Both the position numbers and the translations under genes were made by a program. Below the pieces are notes generated by a model. The model was not told where the DNA came from. It did no database searches and worked only from the letters and a program-made list of their open reading frames with translations. From Sutterella faecalis (GTDB taxonomy: Bacteria; Pseudomonadota; Gammaproteobacteria; Burkholderiales; Burkholderiaceae_F): a DNA stretch of 64,000 nucleotides. The stretch is taken from contig NZ_CP040882.1 of assembly GCF_006337085.1 (NCBI RefSeq), positions 2,790,001 to 2,854,000 on the forward strand, written 5' to 3'. Position 1 is the first letter of the stretch; every line of letters begins with the position of its first letter. Of the stretch, positions 27,440 to 34,525 are shown piece after piece.

Positions 27440-28188
27440 AGAGATTCGACATGGGCCTTACAGAAGTCTTCACGGACGATGAAGGGAATCACTACGGGGA
27501 AAACCTCGGGGAGCTGCTCTCGAAGTTTGCTGAGACGCTCAACCGGAAACTCACGGCAAGGAATCGACTGCAGTCGCTCGCCCGGAACACGACAAGCAAG
27601 CGCAAGCGCCGCAACATTCTGCGATTCAATCTGGGAAGCGATCGTTTTGATGCGCTCAAAGCCCGGATGAAGGCTCAGATCCGATGCTGCATCAATCATG
27701 CCCTGAACGAAATGTTCAAGAAGGCACCGGCTGATGCATACATCGTCGAGGAGCTGAGCGCTAATTTCCTTCAGGATAAAAAATGTCCTAAACGCGTGAA
27801 GCGCCTGCTGTCGGGTTGGGTCCGGGGCATCATCGGCGAACGGCTTGCCTTCAAGGCGGCCGAACGCCAGGTGAAGCTTGTGAAGGTAGCGAGTTCCTAT
27901 TCGAGCCAAACATGCCCGGAATGCCTACTGGCTCACCGGGAGAACAGAAATGGCGACAAATTCAAGTGCAGACATTGCGGTGCTGTCTACCAATCAGACC
28001 ATGCAGCAGCGCTTACCTTGCTTCTCCGAGTGGGAAGAGGAACCTGGCCCGGGAAGATGACGAAGGAACAGGCCTGGGAGCTTTCCCGCCGGGAGTATGA
28101 GGAGTGCTGCCGCTTAAGAGGCGTGGAGCCGCTCGAGGATCCTCATAAATCCAGAAAGAAGGTGAAGAAGGCTGGCGTTGCGAAGTGA
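27433..28188 (+). pseudogene. tnpB: TnpB (RNA-guided nuclease family), C-terminal RuvC part
   Basis: About 250 codons continuing the interrupted tnpB. All RuvC nuclease landmarks are here: FDMGLTEVFTDDEG (motif I, Asp), IVEELSANF (motif II, Glu), the zinc ribbon CPEC...CRHCG and SDHAAALTLL (motif III, Asp). The first codons, before RFDMG, belong to the end of the inserted IS. The tail is basic (SRKKVKKAG). Joined to the N-terminal part the protein would have about 570 residues, long for TnpB and nearer to small Cas12-like proteins. No mutation besides the insertion is apparent, so precise excision would restore the gene. Confidence 0.8.
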
Positions 28189-28590
28189 AGCGCCTGACTC
28201 TAAGTTTTTAAGCAGAAGCCGGAAACCAAAATGAATGAAAAAACAATACTGAAGACCGGGAAACCGCCGGATATGCAGTAAGAAACCGTCAATCCCGGCG
28301 GTCATGCGATCCGAAGCAGGCATGAGGAACTGAGAGTGCGTATGGATGAGAGAGCAGCGCACGTAATGATCGCTTCTTCAGCCAGCCAGGAAGCACGCCG
28401 GGAAATACAAGCGCTTTTAGAGCGGCAGCCCGGGCCATTTCAGACTTTGTTCCCAAAGCGGGGCAGAGGAAGAAATTGAGCAAGAGCTGCTGACCGTTAC
28501 GGCGCTGACAGCCCTGATCCATTCGCTCAGTCCACGGATCAGAGAGCTGAACAAAGGAACCACCCCGGTAAAATTGGTGGATTCCAGCTA
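28189..28590 (+). ncRNA. Candidate omega-RNA region and right end of the IS607-type element
   Basis: About 400 bp with no gene directly after tnpB. Stem-loops: ACCGCCGG/CCGGCGGT (28263-28270, 28295-28302), CTGATCC/GGATCAG (28514-28520, 28536-28542) and GGAACCACC with GGTGGATTCC (28556-28564, 28576-28585, one bulge). TnpB systems encode their guide RNA at this place, overlapping the right end. Exact limits are not determinable from this sequence alone. Confidence 0.4.
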
Positions 28591-28595
28591 ACGGC

Positions 28596-28637
28596 CTCTC
28601 AAAAAGAGAAAAGCCGCCCGGAGAATCGAATTCCCGT
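28596..28637 (-). terminator. Terminator of the small membrane-protein gene
   Basis: On the minus strand GCCGTCCG pairs with CGGGCGGC (one G-U pair) around a 13-nt loop and is followed by a T-rich tail. It begins about 30 bp after the stop at 28668. Confidence 0.6.
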
Positions 28638-28667
28638 CGGACGGCCTTTTTGAGAGAGAGGCAGAGC

Positions 28668-28871
28668 TCATCCAAAAATCTTCATGTAGATCCAGCCGGG
28701 GATGCCCCAGATGGCGAGAAAGACGATCGCCATGGCAAGGAGCTGTACTGCGTGACTGCCGCCCGACATGGAGAGAACGGCGGGGCCGATATTGTCCCAG
28801 ACCTTGAAGAGAAGGATGAAGGACGCAACCGCCCAGATCAGGGCGAGAACAATCGTAATGAAGGTAAACAT
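28668..28871 (-). CDS. Small two-helix membrane protein, unknown
   Basis: 67 residues starting MFTFITIVLALIWAV. Two hydrophobic segments, about residues 2-22 and 43-63 (LLAMAIVFLAIWGIPGWIYM), with a short polar loop, suggest an inner-membrane hairpin. The start at 28871 follows an AGGTG-type site 10 bases upstream; a longer frame adds 19 polar residues. I do not recognise a family. A terminator follows directly. The neighbouring gene on the plus strand is divergent, with about 100 bp between them. Confidence 0.55.
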   Translation of the reverse strand: MFTFITIVLALIWAVASFILLFKVWDNIGPAVLSMSGGSHAVQLLAMAIVFLAIWGIPGWIYMKIFG

Positions 28872-28975
28872 TCTGAATTCACCTGACTTGAAAAGAGCTG
28901 GCGGAAAATTTCGGGTTGTTTCGGGCAATGTTAATCTTTCCCAATTAAGTCCGTCTTACAAGCTTCATTCGCTCT

Positions 28976-29584
28976 ATGACAACCTACGACGTCATCATCC
29001 CTGAGGGCCATGTCATCCTGCGCGACCGCGCTACCGGAAGGGAGCTCCGGCTCTCGGCCGCAGAGGGGCCGCTTTGTCTCGGGAGTGCGGAATTCTCCTT
29101 TTCGCTTGATCTGAAGCCTTTTGAAGAGAAGGGAAATAAAGCGTCTGAAGGTCCGGGAGAAAGCGCCGGCGCGCTGCCCCAGGCGCTTCCCGACGAAATC
29201 GCTGCGGCACTTGAGCGATTCCGCCGGCCCGCACCGGGGAGCGGGCCCGAGACGGAGCTCCCGTTTCTTTCGCCGGCCGAGAACCTGGAGCCGAAAGGAG
29301 CGGACGAAAAGGACCCGCAGCCGGCGCTGAGAGCGCTCGACGCTCCGCTCGAATCTCTGACCGAAAGCGAATTCGAGAAGACGCTAGAAAGCCTTGTCCG
29401 GGCGCGCGACGAGGCAGCGCGCGAAGCGGAATTCCTCGAGGAAATCGAAGCTGATCCGGAGGACATTGCAGAGCTTCGGGCGCACAAAAGCGCGCTCGAC
29501 GAACGCTTCGCCCGCGTTGCAAAGCGCTTTGACGCCTGGCGGGAACTCCAGAAGCGGCTCGACGAAGAGCGCGGCCTTCTTTAA
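28976..29584 (+). CDS. Uncharacterised 202-residue acidic coiled-coil protein
   Basis: The N-terminus (MTTYDVIIPEGHVILRDRATGRELRL) looks like a small beta domain. A Pro/Gly/Glu-rich linker follows, then a long charged helical part from about residue 115 to the end (ESEFEKTLESLVRARDEAAREAEF and on), probably a coiled coil. No signal peptide or membrane segment. I do not recognise the family. Codon use matches chromosomal genes. The stop overlaps the stop of the convergent AEC transporter gene by 4 bp. Start ATG has no clear ribosome-binding site. Confidence 0.6.
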   Translation: MTTYDVIIPEGHVILRDRATGRELRLSAAEGPLCLGSAEFSFSLDLKPFEEKGNKASEGPGESAGALPQALPDEIAAALERFRRPAPGSGPETELPFLSPAENLEPKGADEKDPQPALRALDAPLESLTESEFEKTLESLVRARDEAAREAEFLEEIEADPEDIAELRAHKSALDERFARVAKRFDAWRELQKRLDEERGLL

Positions 29585-30546
29585 TGAATCGCCGTAAGAA
29601 TCATCATCCAGATGGGAAGGGCAATGGAAGCGAGAAGCGTGGTTGAGGCAACGGACGTCGTCGCAAACTCCACGTCGGCGTGGTGATAGCGCGCAAGCAC
29701 GGCGATCTGCGTGATGCAGGGAAGCGCTGCCTGAATCACGTACACCTTGGCGAAAAGTTCCGGTACGGGCAGAAGCATCGTGAGGCCGAGGCATACCAGG
29801 GGACTCACGAGGAAGCGCCCGAAGAGGACGAGCATCAGGTCCTTGGAGAACCTGATGTTGCGGATCCCGATTGTATGGATCATGAGGCCGATGAAGATGA
29901 GCGCGAGAGGCGTCGTGATGCCGCCCATGTATTTCGCTGCCGCCATCACGGGCTCGGGGAACTTGAGGTCCAGAAGGAGCAGGATGATGGCAAGGAGGAA
30001 CCCGCAGAGTGGCGGCGAAAAGACGCGTTTCACGGTAGCGAGCGAAAGCACCTTCGGGGCTTCCCGGTGTTCGCTCTTCACGCCGTCCATGGCCTCAAGA
30101 TAGTTCCCCATTGTCCAGAAGAAGGTCGTGTTCGCGAAGAAATAGAGGAGCGTCGGGATGACGGCTTCCTCGCCGAAGAGCGCGATGGAAACCGGCAGTC
30201 CGATGAACATGTTGTTCGAGGCGGTATAGGCCGAGGAGAAGATTCCGGAATGCGTGTTCGTCACGTGTCCCATGCGGACGACGAGGCGGCTAGTAAAGAA
30301 GACGAACCACATGGAGATGAAGGGAATCACCATGGGGCCGGCGAGCGAAATCAGCTCGTCGTGCGTGAGGCGCTCCGAGACGCTTGCAAAAAGGTAGCAG
30401 GGAAGCGAGAGGAAGGTGACCAGCCGGGCAATCAGCTGCGTCGCCGTCTGGTCGTACCAGCCCTTCGAGGCTGTCCAGTACCCCGCTCCGGCGAGGAGCC
30501 CCATGATGATGACGCAGTTGATGGATTTGAGGAATGCTTCAAGCAT
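29581..30546 (-). CDS. AEC-family (auxin efflux carrier-like) transporter
   Basis: A 321-residue membrane protein with about ten hydrophobic segments and the two-half layout of the AEC/BART family. Typical stretches are the N-terminal SINCVIIMGLLAGAGYW, the central SSAYTASNNMFIGLPVSIALFGEE and FIGLMIHTIG. Bacterial members include malate/malonate exporters and carriers of other organic acids; the substrate cannot be read from the sequence. It ends tail to tail with the 202-residue gene. The MFS gene lies 72 bp upstream on the same strand. Confidence 0.85.
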   Translation of the reverse strand: MLEAFLKSINCVIIMGLLAGAGYWTASKGWYDQTATQLIARLVTFLSLPCYLFASVSERLTHDELISLAGPMVIPFISMWFVFFTSRLVVRMGHVTNTHSGIFSSAYTASNNMFIGLPVSIALFGEEAVIPTLLYFFANTTFFWTMGNYLEAMDGVKSEHREAPKVLSLATVKRVFSPPLCGFLLAIILLLLDLKFPEPVMAAAKYMGGITTPLALIFIGLMIHTIGIRNIRFSKDLMLVLFGRFLVSPLVCLGLTMLLPVPELFAKVYVIQAALPCITQIAVLARYHHADVEFATTSVASTTLLASIALPIWMMILTAIH

Positions 30547-30618
30547 GACCGGAGACTATCGAACAAAGAGGAATTCTGAAATTCTATGCCCCGGGAGCCC
30601 GGCGAAAGCGGCGCCGGG

Positions 30619-31839
30619 TTATTCATCCAATTGAATGGCGTTGCCCTGAGCATTCTCGAGCCTCATGCGGCGGCTGAGCCACAGGGAGAGAAGAACGAGG
30701 AGCAAGCCCGAGGACAGAAAGATGATGGAGACGCAGAGCCGTGCGTCAGCCATCGCAGTAAACGGCGCGATGATGCCTCCGCCGACAAAAGTGACGGATC
30801 CGAGAATTGCAGCGGCAAAGCCCGCCCGGGCGCGATGCAGCGTGAGCGCTGCGGTCATGGCTGCAGGGAGCGTCAGGCCGAGCGAAGCCAGCACGAGAAC
30901 GTAGCAGAGGATGGTTGGAAAAATGGAGGCTTGAAGTGCAAAGCCGAGTGCGAGAAGAAGGCTGGAGAAAAGTATCCCGGCTGCACCGAGGAAGATTGCC
31001 TTCAGGGGGCTCGCCAGCCGACCGGAGACCGCGGCGCCCACCGTGATGGCAAGCGCCATGCCGCCGAAAGCGAGACCATAGAGCTCGGGGGAGAGGCCGA
31101 AATGCTCGCGGAAGATGAATGGCGAGGATGAGATGTGGCCGAAAAGGACGCAGGAAGCAAGGAATTGCTGAAGGACGATCGCAATGAATATCGGATCGGA
31201 AAAGAGGATGGAGGCGCTTTTGCGTACGCTTTCGGGCGTACGGTCTTTCGTTTTCAGATTTTGTCTGCGGGGAAGGGTTTCCTTAAGCGCAAAGACCGTG
31301 AGAGCAAGGAGCACGAGGCCGGCCGCGAACATAAGCCAGAAGATCCCTCGCCAGCCTGCAAAATCCGCAATGAGCGCGCCGAGGAGCGGTGCAGTTACGG
31401 GCGCAATGCCCTGGATGGATCCCATGACGCCCATGAAGCTCCCGAGCTCTCGCCCCGTATAGCGGTCTGCGGCAACGGAGCGCGACATCACAATGGCGCC
31501 GGAGGCGCCGAGCCCTTCCAGAAAGCGCATGACAAGAAAGATTTCAATCGTCGGCGCCGCTGCGGCAAAAGCCGTTGAGACGGCAAAAACGAGAAGACAC
31601 CCGGCGAGCGGCTTCTTTCTTCCCGACTGGTCGGAAAGCGGGCCCACGAGAAGCTGTCCGATGGCGAGTCCCCACATTGTTGTTGAAAGGCCAAGCTGCA
31701 CGGCAGATGGCGCCGCACCAAAGTCCCGGGTTTGTTCCGGGAACGTAGGCAGGTAGAAATCGGTGACGAACGGGCCGAACGCAGCGAGTGCTGCGAGGAA
31801 AATCAGGAGAAAGAGGCGGCTGTTCTGTTGGTCTGTCAT
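30619..31839 (-). CDS. MFS multidrug efflux transporter, Bcr/CflA type
   Basis: About 406 residues and 12 predicted transmembrane helices. Family motifs are DFYLPTFPEQTRDFGAAPS near the first helix, GQLLVGPLSDQSGRKKPL (MFS motif A) and RFLEGLGASGAIVMSRSVAADRYTG (drug/H+ antiporter signature). It should export drugs or small metabolites in exchange for protons. ATG 31839 (MTDQQNSRL) is preferred to a TTG 7 codons upstream. SlmA is divergent, with about 150 bp between them. Confidence 0.85.
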   Translation of the reverse strand: MTDQQNSRLFLLIFLAALAAFGPFVTDFYLPTFPEQTRDFGAAPSAVQLGLSTTMWGLAIGQLLVGPLSDQSGRKKPLAGCLLVFAVSTAFAAAAPTIEIFLVMRFLEGLGASGAIVMSRSVAADRYTGRELGSFMGVMGSIQGIAPVTAPLLGALIADFAGWRGIFWLMFAAGLVLLALTVFALKETLPRRQNLKTKDRTPESVRKSASILFSDPIFIAIVLQQFLASCVLFGHISSSPFIFREHFGLSPELYGLAFGGMALAITVGAAVSGRLASPLKAIFLGAAGILFSSLLLALGFALQASIFPTILCYVLVLASLGLTLPAAMTAALTLHRARAGFAAAILGSVTFVGGGIIAPFTAMADARLCVSIIFLSSGLLLVLLSLWLSRRMRLENAQGNAIQLDE

Positions 31840-31946
31840 GGAAGAAGGCGTGAGCGGCAAGAAATAAGTTTCCCCATCGGGAAAACGCGATTCTAAAAAG
31901 TTTTTTCTGCTCTTTAGTGCTGCCGGAGTTTGCCGCAGACGAATTC

Positions 31947-31975
31947 TTGGATTAGAGTTCAGTTCCTCTGATAGT
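31947..31975 (+). promoter_or_regulatory. Possible slmA promoter
   Basis: TTGGAT (31947-31952), a 17-bp spacer and GATAGT (31970-31975). It lies only 15 bp before the ATG, which lacks a ribosome-binding site, so the mRNA would be nearly leaderless if this promoter is real. Confidence 0.3.
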
Positions 31976-31990
31976 TACCGCTTACAAACA

Positions 31991-32644
31991 ATGACCACGA
32001 TCTTTGATGCTGCTTCCAATTCGACCCCGGGCAATGCCGACCGTCCGACGGTGCGCGTGCCGAGATCCGGACGCGTGAAGAAGAACCGCCGCGCCGACAT
32101 TCTGCAGACGCTCGCGCAGCTCCTCGAGGACCCGCACTGCGACCGCATCACCACGGCTCAGATTGCAAAGAAGCTTGACCTTTCGGAGGCGGCGCTCTAC
32201 CGCAGCTTCCCCTCAAAGGGAGCGATGTTCGATGCGCTGATTGAGTTCTGCGAAACGAGTCTTCTCGAACTCTTCGGGCGCATTCGTGAGGATCAGTCGC
32301 TCAAGGCAACCGGCCGCATTCAGGTGATGGTGACGGTGCTCCTCGACTTTGCGGACGCAAATCGCGGACTCGCGCGCGTCATGACCGGACAGGTCCTCAT
32401 GAAGGAGGATCCGAGGCTCATCGAACGCATGACGCATCTCGTCGACAAGCTTGAAATGGGGATCAGGCAGACCTACCGCGACGCCGTGATGGCGCGCGAG
32501 CTGCCGGCAGACTTCAACGCCGACGCGCACGCAAATCTCGTCATCAACTGGGTGCTCGGACGGTGGCTGAGGTTTGTGATGACGGGCTTCAAGGTGCGGC
32601 CCAACGGCGTGAGCCCGGTCGCCATGGCGCCCTTTTTCGTCTGA
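31991..32644 (+). CDS. slmA: TetR-family nucleoid occlusion factor SlmA
   Basis: A 217-residue protein. The TetR-type helix-turn-helix reads RRADILQTLAQLLED, ITTAQIAKKLDLSEAALYRSFPSKGAMFDALIEF, which is very close to SlmA. SlmA bound to chromosome sites blocks FtsZ assembly over the nucleoid. The C-terminal domain keeps the SlmA pattern (GLARVMTGQVLMKEDPRL, WVLGRWLRFVMTGFK). A 30-residue basic N-terminal extension precedes the HTH. Start chosen as the first ATG. No operon partner; LysE follows after 24 bp on the same strand. Confidence 0.85.
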   Translation: MTTIFDAASNSTPGNADRPTVRVPRSGRVKKNRRADILQTLAQLLEDPHCDRITTAQIAKKLDLSEAALYRSFPSKGAMFDALIEFCETSLLELFGRIREDQSLKATGRIQVMVTVLLDFADANRGLARVMTGQVLMKEDPRLIERMTHLVDKLEMGIRQTYRDAVMARELPADFNADAHANLVINWVLGRWLRFVMTGFKVRPNGVSPVAMAPFFV

Positions 32645-32668
32645 CGATTTTTGGGGAGGTTCCGGAAG

Positions 32669-33289
32669 ATGTCTTTTTCGATCTGGCTTGCCTTTGCGGG
32701 CGCGAGTTTTCTGCTCGCGATTGCTCCGGGTCCTGACAATCTCTTCGTGCTTACGCAGTCGGCCGTTCACGGCGTGCGCGCCGGCGTCATCGTGGTGCTC
32801 GGACTCTGCACGGGTCTGATTCTTCAGACGATTGCTGCCGCACTCGGACTTGCGGCGGTGGTGGCTGCGGCTCCGGCGCTCTTCTGGGCCATCAAGTGCC
32901 TCGGCGCCGCCTATCTCCTCTACCTTGCCTTCATGGCCTGGACGCACGCAAAGGACGGCGCTCAAGGGCGCGGAGCGGTATCGCTCTCGCCCCTCGCTCT
33001 CTGGCGGCGCGGCGTCATCATGAACATCACGAACCCGAAGGTGCTCATCTTCTTCCTTGCCTTTTTTCCGCAGTTCGTGCCGGAGGGGGTTACGGGAATG
33101 AGGCTCGTCATTCAGATGGTGATTCAGGGCGTTACCTTCATTGCGGCGACGCTCATCGTCTTCCTGGGCATCGCCTGGGGTGCGGGAACGCTTGCCGACC
33201 GGCTGAGAAGTCCGCGGTTTCAGGAGGCGCTCAACCGCATTTCAGCGGTGATCTTCCTGGGGCTCGCGGTCTTCACATTGATCCCCTGA
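32669..33289 (+). CDS. LysE/RhtB-family amino acid exporter
   Basis: 206 residues with six hydrophobic segments. The N-terminal signature PGPDNLFVLTQSAVHGVRAGV and the central NITNPKVLIFFLAFFPQFV are diagnostic of the LysE/RhtB family, which exports amino acids (Lys, homoserine, Thr, Leu) by proton exchange. The ATG at 32669 has GGGGAGG 10 bases upstream, so the open frame from 32651 is not used. It ends in a bidirectional terminator shared with ppsR. Confidence 0.85.
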   Translation: MSFSIWLAFAGASFLLAIAPGPDNLFVLTQSAVHGVRAGVIVVLGLCTGLILQTIAAALGLAAVVAAAPALFWAIKCLGAAYLLYLAFMAWTHAKDGAQGRGAVSLSPLALWRRGVIMNITNPKVLIFFLAFFPQFVPEGVTGMRLVIQMVIQGVTFIAATLIVFLGIAWGAGTLADRLRSPRFQEALNRISAVIFLGLAVFTLIP

Positions 33290-33330
33290 CCGCATCGACT
33301 CCTCAAAGGGAGACGTTCTCAAAAAGCACA

Positions 33331-33358
33331 AAGCCCGCCTGATGAAAGGCGGGCTTTG
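33331..33358. terminator. Shared terminator between lysE-type gene and ppsR
   Basis: Perfect 10-bp stem AAAGCCCGCC (33331-33340) and GGCGGGCTTT (33349-33358) with an 8-nt loop between two convergent genes. A-rich and T-rich flanks let it work in both directions. Confidence 0.75.
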
Positions 33359-33390
33359 CGGCTTTCAGGTGAATGCCGATCCTTCGGACA

Positions 33391-34251
33391 TCACGCTTTT
33401 CTTTGGCGATCCAGACCGAGCTCGGACATGATCGTTGCAGAAATTTCCTCAATCGACTTGGTGGTCGAATTGAGCCAGCGGATGCCTTCGCGGTGCATCA
33501 GCTCCTCGGCATCACGGATTTCCATGCGGCAGTTTTCGATGCTCGCGTAGCGGCTGCCGGGGCGGCGTTCGTTGCGGATTTCGGACAGTCTTTCAGGCGC
33601 AATGGAAAGGCCGAAAAGCTTGTTTCTAAGGGGAAGAAGCGCTTCCGGGAGCGACCCGCGGTCGAAATCCTCCGGAATGAGCGGATAGTTGGCGACCTTG
33701 ATGCCGAACTGCATGGCGAGGAAGAGCGAGGTCGGCGTTTTGCCGGAACGCGACACGCCGACCAGAATCACGTCGGCATCGTCGAGTCCGCGGTTCGTCT
33801 GTCCGTCGTCGTGCTGCAGGGTGTAGTCGATGGCGGCAATTCGGCGCTGATATTTTTCGTCGTCGCGGATGCGGTGGGTCTGACCAATGCTGTGGGCGCT
33901 CTTCATGCCGAGCTCGGTTTCGAGCGGTCCCACGAACTTGCGGAAGAGGTCGATGATGTGGCCGGAAACCATTTCGTTGAAGCTTCTCATGATTTCGGGC
34001 TCAACGAAGGTCGTGAAGATGATGGGCCTCAGACCGTCCTCTTTTTCAACGGCATTGATGCGGCGCGCGGTGTCGATGGCTTTTTCCATCGTGTCGACGA
34101 AGGGAATGCGCGTCTGGTGGTAGTGCAGATCAGGGAACTGCGTGAGGATCGAATGCGCAAGCGTTTCGGCGGTAATGGCCGTGCCGTCGCTCACGATGAA
34201 TACCTGGCGGGTCTTCTCGGCTTTCTGCGGATCGAGTTCCTGATCGGTCAT
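33391..34251 (-). CDS. ppsR: PEP synthetase regulatory protein (kinase/pyrophosphorylase) PpsR
   Basis: A 286-residue DUF299 protein. It switches PEP synthetase off by phosphorylation and on by phosphorolysis at a Thr near the catalytic His. The nucleotide-binding loop is GVSRSGKTPTSLFLA, and the N-terminal VFIVSDGTAITAETLAHS and NYPLIPEDF are family hallmarks. It is divergent from its target ppsA, with 274 bp between the two starts, which supports the assignment. Confidence 0.9.
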   Translation of the reverse strand: MTDQELDPQKAEKTRQVFIVSDGTAITAETLAHSILTQFPDLHYHQTRIPFVDTMEKAIDTARRINAVEKEDGLRPIIFTTFVEPEIMRSFNEMVSGHIIDLFRKFVGPLETELGMKSAHSIGQTHRIRDDEKYQRRIAAIDYTLQHDDGQTNRGLDDADVILVGVSRSGKTPTSLFLAMQFGIKVANYPLIPEDFDRGSLPEALLPLRNKLFGLSIAPERLSEIRNERRPGSRYASIENCRMEIRDAEELMHREGIRWLNSTTKSIEEISATIMSELGLDRQRKA

Positions 34252-34483
34252 GTGGAAACTCCTGGCACTTTATGAAAAAGGCGCGGCCGCAAGAAAGTAG
34301 AAGGGGCCGCAGCGCTGGTGAAATGGAAAAAAGAGAATTTTAGACGCTTCCGCAGTGGGTTGTTTTTGTCACAAATGCGTCAAAAATTCTGCCTTTCGAC
34401 GCCTCTCTGCACGTCTATAGGGAATTCCGGGTATGGAAAAGCCCTTAAAGCGGTTAGAATGCGCCTGTTTTTCCAAACTCGAC

Positions 34484-34507
34484 CCCGCCCTGAAGCCCAC
34501 GGGCGGG
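34484..34507 (+). promoter_or_regulatory. Hairpin in the ppsA leader
   Basis: Perfect 7-bp stem CCCGCCC (34484-34490) and GGGCGGG (34501-34507) with a 10-nt loop, 8 bp before AGAGGA of the ppsA start. It has no T run, so it is not a terminator. It might affect mRNA stability or ribosome access. A TAGAAT (34455-34460) upstream could be a -10 box, but no good -35 goes with it. Confidence 0.4.
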
Positions 34508-34525
34508 ACCATCCAGAGGATAAAA

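Larger units (their letters stand above)
23440..27442 (+). mobile_element. IS1111-type (IS110 family) element carrying a nested IS
   Basis: The transposase gene starts about 90 bp from the left end and is followed by a long 3' noncoding region, the IS1111 arrangement. Subterminal inverted repeats of 11 bp lie close to both ends. Without the nested IS1634-like element (25223-27224) it would be about 2.0 kb. It sits inside tnpB just before the first RuvC motif. Exact ends are uncertain by a few bases because IS1111 elements make little or no target duplication. Confidence 0.75.
21770..28590 (+). mobile_element. IS607-type element broken by two nested insertions
   Basis: The element consists of a serine recombinase (21827-22405) and a TnpB gene now in two pieces (22481-23440 and 27433-28188). 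An IS1111-type element lies between the pieces and itself carries an IS1634-like element. IS607 elements have no terminal repeats or target duplication, so both ends are estimates: the left near 21770 after the helicase stop, the right near 28590 after the stem-loops that follow tnpB. Confidence 0.65.
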
